This document shows, in pieces, positions 22,985 through 36,960 of a stretch of DNA of 64,000 nucleotides. The position numbers and the translations under genes were made by a program. This DNA comes from Gnetum montanum (lineage: Eukaryota; Streptophyta; Gnetopsida; Gnetales; Gnetaceae). Positions within the stretch are counted from its first letter, which is position 1. Each line of letters begins with the position of its first letter. The stretch covers positions 183,393 to 247,392 of the forward strand of contig MNCI01037484.1 of NCBI GenBank assembly GCA_015680685.1, in the 5' to 3' direction. The notes under the pieces were generated by a model. That model did no database searches. It worked only from the letters and a program-made list of their open reading frames with translations, and was not told the DNA's origin.

Positions 22985-25900
22985 AAGAGTAGATTTTCTT
23001 ACCTCTGGTACTCACAGGACCTCATGGCAATATCAAGCAATGCACTGACCCACATTGCCTAGAACTTGAGCCTACAACCTTTGTTGAATACATAGGATCT
23101 ATAGAGGCACCACTAGAATGACCTGACCATCTAGTCAAGGCTCTTGATCTAGAGGTAGGAGACATCACAAAGGATCCCCTCATTAAGATCCCTATGGCTA
23201 CAGCTAACGATGAGGTGAAAACACTAAAACTAAGCTCCCCTTTAGAGCCCTAGTATGTCCAAGACATTGCTAAGGTGCTTAACAATAACATCAAGGAATT
23301 TGCAGGGTCATACAAGGACATACTAGGCCTAGATCCTCAGCTAGTCTAGCACAATATCATTCTCAATCCCTGCATTATGCTAGTTAAACAGAAAATGCGC
23401 AAGGTTAGACCTGAGGTGGTGTTGGTGTTCCATGATGAAATCACTAAGCTTTACAAAGCTAGTTTCATCCAAGCTATTGATTATGTAGATTGGGTCTCCA
23501 ACATCATAGTTGTGCCTAAGAAAAATGGAAGTATACACATTTGCATAGACTTCTGGGACCTAAACAAGGCAACCATCAAGGACGACTTCCTGTTGCCCAG
23601 TATCAATCAACTGATCAATACCACCACTGGACATGCCTTATTATCCTTTATGAAAGGGGTCTAGGGCTACAACTAGATTAGGATCAACCTTGAGCATCAA
23701 CTTAGCATAACCTTTTTGACCCCTTGGGGTACATTTTGCTATACCACGATGCCTTTTGGACTCAAGAATGCAAGAGCAACATATCAACACTCAATGACAT
23801 ATATCTTTAGTGATTACATGTTAAGCTTACTCAATGACTACATTGATGACATCATAGTTAAGTCCAAAGTGGCCCATAATCATGCAAATGATTTAGACCT
23901 AGTGCTTAAATGTTGCCTAAAACATTATCTTAAGTTAAACCCCAAGAAGTGTGTTCTCAGTGTTAGAATGGGTCATATGCTTGATTTTGTAGTATTCGAA
24001 GCAGGCATACACGTAGACCCCAACAAGGTTAAGGCCATAACCAAATTAGAATTTTTGGCCAACCTTAAGGAGTTATGAGGGTTGAAAGATAGGTTGCAAT
24101 TCATATGTAGGTTTATAGCCTGGTTAATTGACAAGTTACAACCAATGTAACATCTACTCAAGAAAGGAGCCCACTTCGAGTGGATAGCTCAATGCCAATA
24201 AGCATTTGATAACCTTAAGCAAGAGTTAGCACAACTTGCTATAGTTCACCCTCCACAAGAAGATAAAACTTTTTACATCTACCTTGCCACTTCTAACATG
24301 TCCATCACTTCTCTACTTTGCCAAAAGCAAGACAATGGCACAAAGGTCCTATTTTGCTACCTAAGCCATACATTAGTAGCCCATGAAGCAAACTACAACA
24401 ATGTGGAAATGCACTGCCTTGCCTTAGTCTTTTCACTCAAGAAGTGGATACATTACCTTTTTCACAATCAGGTTAATATCATTTGCAAAAATAATGTACT
24501 CCAAGCAAGCACAACGAACATCTATGAAAGTAGTCATATTGCATGATGAAAAATAATAATAGCAGACTTTGACCTACACTACATTGTGCAAGCTTTAATA
24601 AAAGGTCAAACTATAGCCACACAACTCATAGCTTCACCAATAAATGATCAAGAAACCATAGACCCATAATTCCTAAACGAACATATTAACAACATTAGCC
24701 AAGTGCTTGACGACTATGAGGCACTCTTGCATTTCAATAGAGCTTTAACCTCTCAAGAGGGTAGCATTTCTGTTGTTATCACATTTTGCTCTAGGGAGAT
24801 TTGACCCTTCATAGATCATTTTGTAGTCCCTTACACTAATAATGTGGTGGAGTATGAAGGTCTCCTCCAAGGTATCCTTGTAGCATGTGACCTAGGGATC
24901 CAACACATAGTAATCCAAGGTGACTCACAATTAGTGATCAACTAGGTGATAGAGGTTTACACCTACAAGGCTAAACATTTACAACCATACTATGAACTAG
25001 CAAAGCACTTGCTTCAACAGTTTGCAACTACTGATGTCCAAAACATTTCCTAGAATGAAAATGCCATAGTTGACGCATTATCAACATTAGCCCTTAGCAT
25101 TGCACCTAACATGTTCCGAGTGTTGCCCAATTTGATGGTAGATTGCATTGTGCCTATCATAGAAATCACTAATGTTGCATCCATAGCCATAGTAAGCACA
25201 ACCCACATAGGAGAGTGGTATGATGACATCAAGGCATACCTTCTATAGGGTGAGCCTTCACAACATTTAACTACCACCCAAAAGCATGCAATACATAAAC
25301 ATTTGTGGCAGTATATCATCATGGGTGATAACATGCTATGTCACAGATCCTATGATGACATACTGTTAACCTGCATAAGCAATAGTGAAGCATAAACAAT
25401 CATTGAACAAATTCATGAGGTACTGTGTAGAGATAACATAGCACCTAGGGAAATGACAATGAAAATTAGATGCTTAGGCTATTATTGGCCTTACATGGAT
25501 CATGATTGTGTCTTGAAAGTCAAAACATGCAATGTGTCAATGACATGGCAACCTAATGCATGTGCCACCAACTAAACTACACAAAACATAAATCACATGG
25601 CCATTCCAACATTAGGGCTTGGACATCATTGGACCCATAACATCTAAGTCCTCCGTAGGGCATAGCTTCATAATAACTGCAATTGAGTATTTCACCAAGT
25701 GGGTTGAGGTTATTCCCATTAAGAAGACAACATTGCAGCAAGTTTGCAAATTCGTGCTTGATAACATAGTGACTTTTTTTAGCTTACCCATGCCCATAGT
25801 AATAAACAATGGGATGCTCTTTAGTAGTGCCAAAACTAAAGCCTTTTGTGAGCACTTTGGTATCAAACATTTCTTTTTGTTATCATAATACCCTCAAGAA

Positions 25901-26449
25901 AATGGCCAAGTGGAGGCCATTAACAAAGTCATCATCAACCTTCTAAAGAAAATGCTAAGCAATAGCAAACAATGATGGCATGAGCAACTAGTCTATGTAC
26001 TCTAGGCCTACCACACAACACACCAAACATTAATAGGTAAGATTCCCTACAAACTTATTTATAGGTTTGAAGCAATTTTGCCACTTGAATTGCAAGTTTC
26101 ATCACTCTAGGTAATCCTCTTGAACTTCATTAATGAAGCTCAAAACAACAAGTTGAGAATTGTAGACCTTGACTCGATAGAGGAGGAGCTCACATAGATG
26201 CTTGATCACATTGAATGGTACCAAGAAAAGAAATGGCAAAAGCATCATCACAACCAACATCAGCACTTGATCAAGAAAGGGGACCTAGTCCATTAAGGCT
26301 ATTCGAGAACCCACAGAAAAATTCTCAACTAACTGGGAAGGGCCTTTCTTGGTCACTAAGTCCTACAATAATGGAGCATTCAAGCTTTCTAATCAAGATG
26401 GAAATGAGTTTGCCAATCTAATGAATCATTCATACCTGAAGCCATAGTA
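22985..26449 (+). pseudogene. pol: Element A pol: RT, RNase H, archaeal RNase H, integrase
   Basis: Decayed pol homologous to element B pol. It follows a CACAG acceptor-like site near 23010. RT (about 23370-24080) has DWVSNIIVVPKKNGSIHICID, PFGLKNARATYQ and the catalytic LNDYIDDIIVK (YxDD). The first RNase H (about 24270-24560) begins FYIYLATSNMS, lacking the usual first Asp. An archaeal-type RNase H follows (about 24720-25110: NNVVEYEGLL, QGDSQLVIN, VDALSTLA). Integrase (about 25400-26130) has the zinc-binding and DDE segments in decayed form, then GPFLV near 26340. Stops are frequent and mostly TAG at Gln or Trp positions. Confidence 0.85.
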
Positions 26450-26479
26450 TGCCTAGTATGTAGCATCACACTTCAATGC

Positions 26480-26820
26480 AACACAGTAAGCACTTGTCTG
26501 CTACGATGTTAAACTAGCATAGTATTTGTCTACTATGATGCTAAATTGGCAAAGCATTCATTCACTATGATGTTAAACTAGCATAGCATGTCTGCTACAA
26601 TGTTAAAGTAGCACCCAAACCTCTCATCCTCCATGACACTATACAGGCATAAATCACCCTTGGGTCATGAAATTAAACTGGCACAATAGCTTATCTACTA
26701 TGACATGAAATTGGCACAACTCGTTTGCTATGATGTTAAATTGGCACACATCAGTCTGCTAGGACTATAAACTAGCACACCATGGTTTACCAAGACCTTA
26801 AACTAGGTTTGCAATTAGTT
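26480..26820 (+). repeat. Tandem array after pol, element A
   Basis: Repeated units such as CTACTATGATGCTAAATTGGC and TGCTAGGACTATAAACTAGC, about 30-42 bp each. It equals the CpG-rich array at 61060-61765 of element B after CpG loss. Confidence 0.85.
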
Positions 26821-28122
26821 ATGAATGGTTCTACAAGCGAGTGAGAATAATTCTAACTCCCCCTTCCACCATCCGTTCTCCCCCACCGCCCCATGCCCGC
26901 AAACCCTCCCCTCCCCCTCCTCCCCACTTTTCTACATCACACTGGTGGGGATCTTTTAGTCTTAGAATGAAGCACATGCAATTAGTGTAGCCTTGGGAGC
27001 ACTTTCAGCATCATGCCCCCTGCCATTTTGCTATTTTTTAGCACTTGCTATTGCTTCAACCATTGCAGCATTTGTAGCATCATTGCCTATAGGCATTTTT
27101 CTAGTTTTTTGAACACCTGTAATTAGCATAGCCTTTGGATCACTCACAGCATCATCGCCCCTAACATTTAATTGAATTGTATGTTTGTGTACTTTTCTTA
27201 TCTTCTCAGAGTTGTGTTTGCAGGATGAAGCCCTGAAACGATCGTGCAAAGACACATCTCATTGCAATAGCAAGTCACCACATTATTTTGATGTGCATGA
27301 TTAGACTAGCTAAGCTTCTCAAGGGTGTGCATCCCTACTACCTTGTTATAGCCTACCTACACCCATCTCTATGTCTCCATACACTTGCATTTCCTTGCAT
27401 AGTCAAGATTGTAAACACCTTTGACACATGCATGCTATGAACACATGGCATCCTTTTCAAGTTGAACCATATAATCCAAGGTAGAAGTAACATAAGTCAT
27501 CTCGTGAGGAGCTTCTATTGGCTGGTCAAAGGCCAAGTGGATGTAACACGAGTCATCTAAAGGAGAAAACACCTATCCCATAGATGCAACAAAGTTTCAC
27601 AAGAATGAAAGCAAAACCCATCCGATGGCATGCAATCCACTTAATGAAAAGCACCTAGTAGTTAGCATTTAGCAAAGTGTGGAATCCAAAGAAGGTTCAC
27701 CCCATAGAAAAAAATAAGTAAAAAAGAAAAAAAAAAGAGCAAAGGGGGGAAAAGAATGAGTACTGCAATTTTGCAACCCGTCAAGCACTGAATCCACATT
27801 AACTCTCTCATGAGTACTCCGACGAGAGATCAACATTTTCAAAGGTAAGTCACCTTGGTGCCATGGTCACTATCAACTATGCTAACTCTACATCTTGCAT
27901 TATGACATCCTATTTGCACTTCATCTCCCCTCTTACCCCCATCAAATTACCTATACCTTTTACTCCCAACATACCACTATCCAAAACACTCTTGAGCATG
28001 GTGCAATAACATCTGATCAAGTACTAAAGAGCGATGTTGGTGCTAAGCCTAATGTGGTGTTTTCTCATTCTTTGTTGATGTCTCTTAGGCCATTCCTCTA
28101 GATCTTAACAAAGGGGGACCAA
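26821..28122 (+). other. Element A 3' untranslated region with polypurine tract
   Basis: No credible gene. Contents: a C-rich stretch at 26860-26935, a loose two-copy duplication of about 150 bp (near 26990-27170, AGCATCATGCCCC / AGCATCATCGCCCC), an A-rich stretch at 27705-27755, and the polypurine tract AAAGGGGGACCAA ending at 28122 just before the 3' LTR. Confidence 0.6.
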
Positions 28123-29894
28123 TGAAGCACCACCAAATCTAGGCTACCGTGTCTTGACTACAAATTTACCTAAGTGTCAATATGAGACCACTTTCTGCAA
28201 AATTTTCTAAGTGCTAGGACTATGCTATCCACTACCCCAAAGCATAGTCCACCTAGTAGTGAGTGTAGTTAGCTAAAAATTTGATTTTTTACAATTTTTT
28301 CTAAACATCATTGTGAAGCAAGAAGCTACAAAATTTTCTAAGTGTTGGGACTACACTCTCCCCTGCTCTAAAGCGTAGTCAACTTAGTAGAGAGTGTACT
28401 CAATACAAAGGCCAATTTGTAAATTTTTTCTAAGTGTCAAGCTAACCATCATAGATTTTTCTAACTACTAAAACTATGCTCTCCACTACCCCAGAGCGTA
28501 GTCAAGCATAGTTAGCATGAAGGCCTAGTTTTTGTATATTTTTCTAAGTGTCGAGACTACACTCTCCACCAACCTGGAGCATAGTTAAGCATAGTCAATT
28601 GGAAGCCAATTTTTTCATTTTTTATTTCTTTGTATATTTTTCTAAGTTTTGGAACTACTCTCAACCCTAGTTGGGAGTGTAGTTAGCCTCTCATGGAGAG
28701 TGTAGTCAGCACATAGCCATTATCTACAAAATTTTTCTAAGTGTTGGACTATGCTCTCCCCTTTTCTAGAGTGTAGTCAAGCATAGTTAGCTAGAAAAAC
28801 CTTCAAAGACCTCCACAACATAGAATCAACATTCAACTTAGCTTTAGCTCACCTCCAACAAGTGTAGTTAGCAAAATGCATCTTTTTTGTATCCCTTTCT
28901 ATCCCAAAAATTGTAACTATGCTCGATCCCACACAAGACAGTGGAGAGTGTAGTCCAGGAGTATAGTCTCCAAAGTTACATTTTTTAGGTACATTGCAGT
29001 ATTTTCAATGCATATACATACAATTGGTAGCATAGTCATAGTCTCTTAGCCTTGCAAAGTTTGGTAGAGCATAGCAGAGCATAACACCATCAACCTTAGT
29101 AGAAAGTGTAGTTGGATAACAACATGGTCCCAATCGTCCCTCTACCATGTGGCACTCTCTTCACATTTCATGCTAAACCTATCCCTATATATATCCTAGC
29201 CCTTGAAATTTTAGGGGTTGGTGAATTTGAAGTAGGTTGGCAAGCTTAAGCATTTTGGCATTTTGGATGCACAAAAATTCAAAGGCACAATAGTGAGCCA
29301 GAGAAAGGAAAAAGTTGCATACCATAGTAGCTCATTGTAGGACATCACAGACCACCATAGTCCATTGCACACCATGGCACCCAACCCAATAGGCATAAAC
29401 ACTATAGCAAAATGTTAGTCTTCATGGCCAAACACCCCTGAGACTGTGACTACGTTATCCATTGCACCTATTGTACATCGCATACCTCCTCACCCCTTCT
29501 AGAGTTAATGATGCTCAACCCTAGTTGGGTGGCGTTCCATTATCTCTTGCTCTCTTTCTTTGCATTTTTAGCATTTTTACTTACATTTTCAGCACTTACA
29601 TTTTCCACTATTTTCATGCATAGCCATGCTTAGGCAGTGATCCCTGCACATTGGCACCTTTGTTTTTGGTGAAGCTTTTCACTACGCTTGAACCCTTTGA
29701 TATCGTTGACACCATGAACACCACTTGACACTTAGCATCGCTTTGCATTTACATTCCATAAGTCCCTATTTGATTGACAAGGCTATTTAGGGCACCCTGC
29801 CTCCACCTCTAGCAGGCCCTCATGCAAACTTGATTAGGATTGTGTGCCCGTGGACCCCTCGGTGTTCTAGAAGTCAATGTTTTTGGTTGCTACA
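28123..29894 (+). repeat. Element A 3' LTR (1772 bp)
   Basis: TGAAGCACC to GCTACA. It aligns with the 5' LTR throughout, including the hairpin repeats (about 28200-28800) and a TATA-like TATATATAT at 29186-29194. Confidence 0.85.
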
Positions 29895-30060
29895 ATAATG
29901 AGTTGCTAGTTTTAGGCCTTGGTAGGCCATGATGTTGGCAATTTTAGGCATTAGTGGACGATGTATTACTAGTTTTAGGCCTTGAAAAGCCATGATGTTG
30001 CTAGTTTTAGGCCTTAAAAGGCCATGATGTTGCTAGTTTTAAGCCTTGGTGGGCCACAAT
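29895..30060 (-). repeat. Right half of element C repeat array
   Basis: Four units of about 42 bp with GCTAGTTTTAGGCCTTGGTA. It continues the array that stops at 10866, so element A is inserted in the array. Confidence 0.8.
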
Positions 30061-30389
30061 TCATACTTATCTAGCAAGTATGGGATGCTCTTGAAAAAGC
30101 ATATAAGGATAAAACCAATCATGAAAAATGATATAATTTTGTAAAGATAAACAAAAAAATTTTAACCAAAGTAGGGATAAGACATTTACTGTGAACTTGT
30201 TGTTTGACCTTTAATATATCAAATAATCCTTTTTGCATAATTCTATATTCACCATTTATCTTGTTTATCATGGCTAGCTACATGCATTTTCATTGATCAT
30301 CCCATGTCATAGAGTTGGTGTTGCTAACATTGTTGTTATTCTTATTGTTGGCCCCAATCAAAGTATTAAGATTTTTCTCTTGAAAATCC

Positions 30390-30990
30390 ACCTCTAAACC
30401 TCAATCGATATTGACATAGTTAATTGAAGGTAGCAACACATTGTTCCCATGAATGACAATTTCACCACGCTCTTATGGAAACTAAATTTCTTAATGTATA
30501 GGAGATGAGACCATGTAGAGTTGAGCGAACCATGATCTTCCTAGGATTAAGTTAAAGTGTTTCTTCAACCACTAGAAAGTTGGTGGATGTAGGGAATTAT
30601 CCACTAGCTAAGAAATCCAAGGAGAAAGAACCTCACACCACTACTCATGATCCATTAAATAACTTAAGTGTTGAGGTAGTGGTTTCTTGTATGTTCTTAG
30701 TTAAGCCTAGTTTCTCAATAATGATGTATGATATCATCTTGGTTACCACCCCATCATCCACATGGACATGATGAACCTTGTACTTGTCAATGCATATAGT
30801 AACGAGGAGAGGAGTGGATAGCATTGATTTGTTCTAAGAGTTAATCTTCATCTCACTGTCACAAATGTTGAGCATGGATTGATGCCTATTTTCCCTAAGC
30901 AAAGCTTACTTAAGGATAGAGTGAATTGACTCTTTGTTGATGGGCATATTTCTGCTAATAGGAATAGAATTTAATACTTGAGCTAGTGCA
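30390..30990 (-). pseudogene. pro: Element C protease region
   Basis: On the minus strand, VHVDDGVVTKMISYIIIEKLGL lies around 30727-30768 and further down; it aligns with the protease active site of element B (RVHVDDGAGTNVIPYSIV). A later segment FLVVEETL matches the flap region of B. TAG and TGA stops interrupt it. It follows C gag in the expected order, and its downstream repeat array is at 30060. Confidence 0.7.
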
Positions 30991-31049
30991 TCTCTATGAT
31001 TAGGAGAATTCATGACCAAGTCATATAAGTTCAATGATGTGTTCTTTTA

Positions 31050-32940
31050 TTTTAGGGATCATTTGGCTTGTTGCATTGTTGCAAGGAAATGTTTTCCTTT
31101 GGCATATGACCTTTCAACCTTAGTGGTCTTAAATTTCTCTATCCTTCTTAGAGTTTGTGGCTTAGGTTTTGATTAGGTGCCTTAGGCTCCTTGTCCATGG
31201 GTGTAGCCGATCTTGGTATAGGTCTTAGTTGGTCAAATTTCTTTAAAGCCTTTTGTTCTTAGCTATCTTCAATGGGCTTTGTTATTGGTTTGGTAATAAG
31301 TTATTCTTGTCATTATTGTAATGATGATTTCCTACTAACCACTGAGTTTTTGGCCACTATAGGTGGCCTTTGGTCATGAGTTGTTATGGTTTTGTTTGTT
31401 GAAGGTGGAGAGACCTAGATACCAAATGGTTTCCTAGGCTCTAGAGGATTGGTAACTCATGGCTTGGGTTGTGAAGTTGATGTTACTGAAGGGGTATCAC
31501 ATATGATGAAAGGCTTCTTAGGGGTTAGAGGAGGTGGTACTCATATGAAAAAGGGCTCTCTAGGCTTTGTGCTTTGTGACCACAGTGGTACCTTTGATGA
31601 CAAATGGTTTCCTAGGAGGATTAGACCATTTGGTTTCTTTGAATGAAGCTATAGTATAGGAGTTGTTGTTGGCACTTAGAGAATTAGGCTCATTTAATGC
31701 TAACTTTCCATGGTCAATCATCTTTTGGAGATCATCCTTTAATGCTAGGCAAAAATTAGTTTCATGAGTAGTCATTTGATGATAATGACAAAATCTATCT
31801 AGTCTGAAGTACTTTGGTAGCTTTGGATCATCTTTGGTTGCTATCATTGGGTCTCTAGCTATGTCACCAAGATGATTGTGCCTCTTATGAGCTTCCTCAA
31901 ATAATTTCTTATGTTGTATATAGTTTTCTTTAAGAAACTATTCTAAAATCTTAGAGGGCTTCATAGGAAACCTAGTGTACTTTGACCTATCCTTCCATCC
32001 ATAGTTTGATCTTGGTTGATTTGTGACATAGGAAGTGAACAGTTGTGATGAGTCAAAAGATGCATTGCATGGTGGTGATTCCTGCCTCTCTACTTGTTTT
32101 GTATTCTTGGATACTACGATCATGGTTTTATGTTCTTGTATAGTTTTTCCCTATTTCTTCTTATGTTTTGATTTTTATAGGCAACATAGGTTGGATCGTT
32201 ACTTGCCTCAGTTGCCTCCTCGATGTTCTTATTTTATAAAAGGACTTAGCTTAGTGATTGGAACTCTAAGTATTGGACCTTTGACTTGATGAAGTCATTT
32301 ACTACTCCGTTAAATATGGCCAAGATGTGAGTTTTAGAGATAGGCTCTAGAATCTCATTGAGCATTAATTTCCATCTCTAAATGAATCTTTTGACTGGTT
32401 CAAGTGGTCCCTACCTCACCTTCATCAGTTGGTCTAATGTGGTATTCAACTTCAATTTGTATCTCAAGCAATTGATAAATTGGTTTATCAGGTTTTCAAG
32501 GGAAGAAATGGGACCTCTAGGCAAGGTTTGGTACCAATCTAGAGCCTTACCCTTGAGGGACATAGGGAAAATATGTAATATTGTATGTGACTGAGCTTGC
32601 AAAAAGAGGCATTTAGACTAAAAAATAACTAGGTGTGCTTTGGGATTCCCTTCACCATTATATTTGGTGAAGTTTGGTATAAGCATGCCTACAGGTAAGA
32701 TTATTTAAGGCATAACAGAACTAATGGGATCATCCAAGTAGAGGTCTATACCTTAACCATCTAAGTTGTACTAGCTTTGAGTTTTTGTAGTTCTTCGATA
32801 TGATCTTGGATCATTTGAAAGGCTTGATGTATTCCTTGGAGCATCCTTGTAGGCTAAAATGTTTGTATTGATGATTGAGGAGGAAGTTGAGAGGCTTGAG
32901 GTTGTGTGATTAGCATTGATATAGATGGAAGAGGATGAGT
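31050..32940 (-). pseudogene. gag: Element C gag
   Basis: Minus-strand gag related to A and B. FTKYNGEGNPKAH lies near 32650-32690. The gag domain SLKGKALDWYQTLPRGPISS lies near 32520-32560. KDRSKYTRFP is near 31980-32010. A Cys/His knuckle FRLDRFCHYHQMTTHETNFC is near 31740-31810. It has several stops and frame changes. Its upstream LTR was not found. Confidence 0.8.
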
Positions 32941-33199
32941 GATCACCATTCTAGATTGGTTGAACAAGGAGAAAGATTTTTGAGTTGGGACACGAAGGAT
33001 AAAGGGGGAAAATGGGGTATAAGAAGCTTAATAACTTGGGATCTCACTAAGGGACCCACCAAAATAAATAAGGGTTGGAACATAATGAATACCATGGGTG
33101 ATGTGGACCTTTCAATGTGTCAAAACGTTAAACAAAATGGAGTTAAAGGTTGTTTTCATGGTTGTGTGGTTATTGTACTTGTAGGACAACGTACATGGA

Positions 33200-34330
33200 A
33201 AACCAAGGTGAGTTAAAGCCTATGTAAATGACAAGAAATGAATTGGTCTAGACCTCAAAGAAAAATGTCATCCACAAGGTCTCAAATAAACATGCAAGAA
33301 TTCCAAAGAACATGGACTAGGACTAGATACTGTACAAGAAAAGCTATCATTATCAAAGCATGTAGAAGATCAAGGTTGTGGGCAAGGAACGATGAATTAA
33401 AATGACAAAGGAAGTCAAAGAAAGACATCTTTGGGAAATAGTAGACATCTCGGTAAAATTGGAGTGAACATAGGCAAAGTAATCTTCAAGAAATAGCATA
33501 CATCTTTCCATAGGTAGAGACATATTTATAGAATAAAGACCATTTTCAAAAAGACGTCTCTCTCCAAATAAAGATGTCTTCCAAAATGGAGATTTCATAG
33601 AGATATCTTTCCAAGACACAGATTTCTTCATATAATAGCAAGTAAATTCAGAAAGATATCTCAATCATGAAGAAGATGCCTTCCATAGCCATTAGTGAAT
33701 GTTGCCTAGCCATTGCACAAGTTTCAAGATGGATTTAGAAACAAAGCAACTATAAGAAGACATCATATGCATTGGGAAAGGTGCAAGCTTGTGTACAATC
33801 ATTGTCAAATCATTTGTTTATCATTGTAATCTTTGTTTCTCTTAATTGTATCATCATTTGTTCATTGTAAAGTGTGCTATACCTCAACATATAAGGATCA
33901 ACAAACTAAGTTGCATTCATCCCTTGTAATTGTTATTCTCTTGTTGCCCTATTGAATTGATGTGCTTCTTGCAAGAAGGCATCTTTCCTGAACTTGTTGG
34001 AATCCTATGGATTGAGTTATTGGTGCTATGGTACAACATTCTAGAGTAGAGCTCCAAGTTGTAAAGGTTGTGGAAGCTTGAAAACCACATTTCAAGCCTA
34101 ACGTGACCTTGTGGGGTTGAGAGGCTGGTGTTGCGGCACAACACTCTAGAGGGGGCTTGAAGATTGTATAGGGTTTGGATCCTTCAACCATATCTTGAGA
34201 GCAACAAAGTTCAAAGGTGTGCTAGTGATCTTCCCTTTGAGTGTGGACCACCCAAGTTGGGGAACCATGTTAAATTTGATGTGTGTGTTTTTGTGTTACA
34301 AATTTTTAATTTGGGAAACTTATTCATCCT
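33200..34330. other. Unassigned, possibly old LTR sequence
   Basis: No gene. AGATGTCTTTCC-like words repeat at 33420-33660. A duplication of about 115 bp lies at about 33990-34200 (TTGGTGCTATGGTACAACATTCTAGAG / CTGGTGTTGCGGCACAACACTCTAGAG, shown in part). The end GGGGAACCATGTTAAATTTG near 34260 resembles the U5 end of some plant LTRs, but no partner LTR or boundary is visible. Confidence 0.25.
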
Positions 34331-36960
34331 CTCCTTCTAAGTTCAACGATCCATAGGTGACAATCGTATGAAGTGAGGCTATGTTATGAAGGGCATGGAT
34401 GAGAACAAGGAGGTAGATTAAGGCATGGGTTGTGCCTAGTGTGTTATGATGATGGTTTTTGACCCAAACATGGTAGGATGGATATGACAAGAAGAGATTT
34501 GAGGGACCTATCCCATAGATGGTGCATGAGAGGCTGAACTAAGTGTAGTGGCTTGGAGAGCCAATTGTTAGAATAGGTTCTTGATAAAGATGTCTAGATT
34601 TGATTTAGCCTCAAACTCATCTTTCTCCTCCTAGTATTCATCGAAGCTAATTTCCTTACTAAACTCATCAACGTCTATGAGTTGTATGAGCATTTAAGCA
34701 TAGAAATCGGTAAGGAGGATTTTGTCATTTGGAAATGGAATGTATTATTTTCCATCCTAGTGTACTATTTTGAATTGATGCTTGGCATTAGATTTGGAAC
34801 AAGATATTAGCAAATTAGACTATATCTTAGCACAAAGGAAATTATAGAATTCCTCATTAATGATTGTGAAATTTGGGTTTTTACCCCTCTACTTTAGTGA
34901 TTATCTTTGTTTTATGATAGCGAGCTCTTTTGGGTTATAAACACAAGCTATGTCTTGGCTGAAGGCCATGTATGTAAGATTTAGTGGCAATATAGTTAAT
35001 TTGTGAAAAGGCATTAGATAGAGTTGTAGCTGGGTATTTAACTAAATTTTGAATTCATAGCATTAATAAATGAGACTACCCAACATACGAATGCTTTTAA
35101 CTCTAGAATATGGTAAAAACTACAACTACAGGTGCAATTTTGGTGGTAGTGGCAGTGTTGTGCACTACACTAGTAAAAATTGATTAATTAATTTTTAAGT
35201 TTTTTTTTGGAGTTTGGAATGCATGAAACAAGGGTTGTGTTGCAACTAGTTGCTAGAAAAAATTTAGTGTAAAAATATTGTAGGCATGCTTCTAGTTTTT
35301 ACAATGGTTTACCTCAATCCATCATGCATTAAAAAATAGGCTACCCTTATGGAAAAAATCCTAGTTTTGCTTTGTGAAAAATAAATACACTAGGCTTTCC
35401 TAGTAATAAATACGCTAGGTTTTCCTAGCAATAAATATATTGGATTCAGAAAAAATTGGTTATCCTTATAGAAAATATGTTGGGATTCTCTTGAAAGATA
35501 CAATGGTTTTTTTCTTATGAAAAATATGCTAGTTTAGGCCAAAAATACTCTAGGCTTGTATGAAAAGCCTAATAGAAAAATTTTAGAAACTTCATGTGGG
35601 TGGCAGTGTGAAAAATATGTTGGAGTCTATGAAAACCTAAAGGAAGCTTTCAAAGAGTGTAAAGTACAAGATTTTTTGAGAAATATGATGGGCTTTAGAA
35701 AGTCTAGCAATTATTGGAAAAATCATAGATCACCCAAATTGTTATGATTTATACGTTGGTTTTAAAGTTTTAGGGAAATAAATGACTACATTGGCTTTGG
35801 GGAGGATTCCAAAGAAAAATTGAAAGATTTTTTGGTAAATGAAAGTAAATAATAGTTAAAGCTAATGAGAAGGAAAGGGCAAAGTAGGATTGGATGAAAC
35901 ATTTGGGCGAAGGCCCTCCTTATAGCACTAGAACCTATAACACTAGAAAAATTTGATGCCAGAAAACTAAACATTTCAATTGAAATAGTTTGACTTTGGA
36001 TTCCATGGGCCTTCAAAAAGGGATTTGAGGCATCTTGGATAGTCTTTTCAATTAGCCAGGGACTTATAGTACATAAAAAATTATGTAAGTAAATTTAATT
36101 ATAAATATAGATCTAGATTCAGAGAAATAGAAAATAAACTTGAACTACACAAATGAATTGCAAATATTTATTAAAATAATAGAATTTTTTGTAAAAACTA
36201 AGTTCATATTAGTATGAGTTGGTGTGCTTTAAATGCATAAAGAGCTGGACAAAGGATGCTTGAAGCTTGATGAAGTTGGTAGAGTGTGTCATGTAGTTAG
36301 CTTCACTCTCAAAAGTTCCAAGTTATGCACCTAAAGCTCTTTTTTGGTCACTTTGGCATTCGATTTATGTTGTGGTGCTAAATTGGTTACTAGACTTTTG
36401 GTGAATCTACAATAACCTAAAAGTCTCTGGTTCAAGTTGAATGAAAATTTGCCAAAATTCCTTTCAATGTGTTAGTCATTAGTTTAAATAGATTATCAAT
36501 GGCCTAATTTATTTCTGCAAATTTTTTCCACGATTGTTGATAGATTACTACAAATTGCTACATGTCTTCTATCCCCAACATATTTATCAAACTTGGAAAG
36601 TTCAATAGTTTTTTTATGCTATCTCTAGCATAAGATACATTGGCTCACAAAATACATTGGCTCTAGCATAAAATACACTAGCTCTAGCACAAAATACTCT
36701 AGCTCTAGTACAAAATACATTGACTCCTATGTCAAGTTTTTGGAAAATAAGGAAATTGTGTCTACTATTATCTTTTGCCAAATTACAATGGTTTTGGTCA
36801 TGGATTGCAACATAGATTTTCTTTGTGGTGTTTTAGTTTAATCAACTAATGCAAGGACCCGTGCCTTTTTGAGTATGATAATAGATTTATTGAACTGTGC
36901 GAGTATGTTTCCTGTGTATCATAAAATAAGATCGTTCGTACTAAGAAAGTTGTAAAAGGA
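34331..36960. other. Gene-free AT-rich stretch with short tandem repeats
   Basis: No ORF with family resemblance. ATAAATACACTAGGCTTTCCT repeats three times at 35382-35450. A 21-bp tandem repeat (AAAATACACTAGCTCTAGCAC) occurs about four times at 36645-36727. Confidence 0.5.

Larger units (their letters stand above)
10867..29894 (+). mobile_element. Element A: 19-kb Tat-lineage Ty3/gypsy retrotransposon
   Basis: Bounded by LTRs 10867-12645 and 28123-29894. Order: LTR, primer site, gag, protease, TAAACTAG repeat array, antisense gene (minus strand), LTR-like hairpin region, RT, RNase H, archaeal-type RNase H, integrase, second array, purine tract, LTR. By eye the LTRs are about 80-85% identical, so the insertion is old. 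All coding parts carry stops. It sits inside a repeat array of element C in the opposite orientation. No clean target-site duplication is visible. Confidence 0.85.

Noticed and set aside
27031-27255. 74-codon minus-strand ORF in element A 3' region
   Set aside because: Lies in a local duplication, has no known motif and no counterpart in B.
33700-34330. Solo LTR of another family
   Set aside because: U5-like end only; no TG/CA borders or partner copy found, so left as unassigned.
34590-34830. Possible decayed minus-strand coding stretch
   Set aside because: A few protein-like segments but no motif that I could assign.
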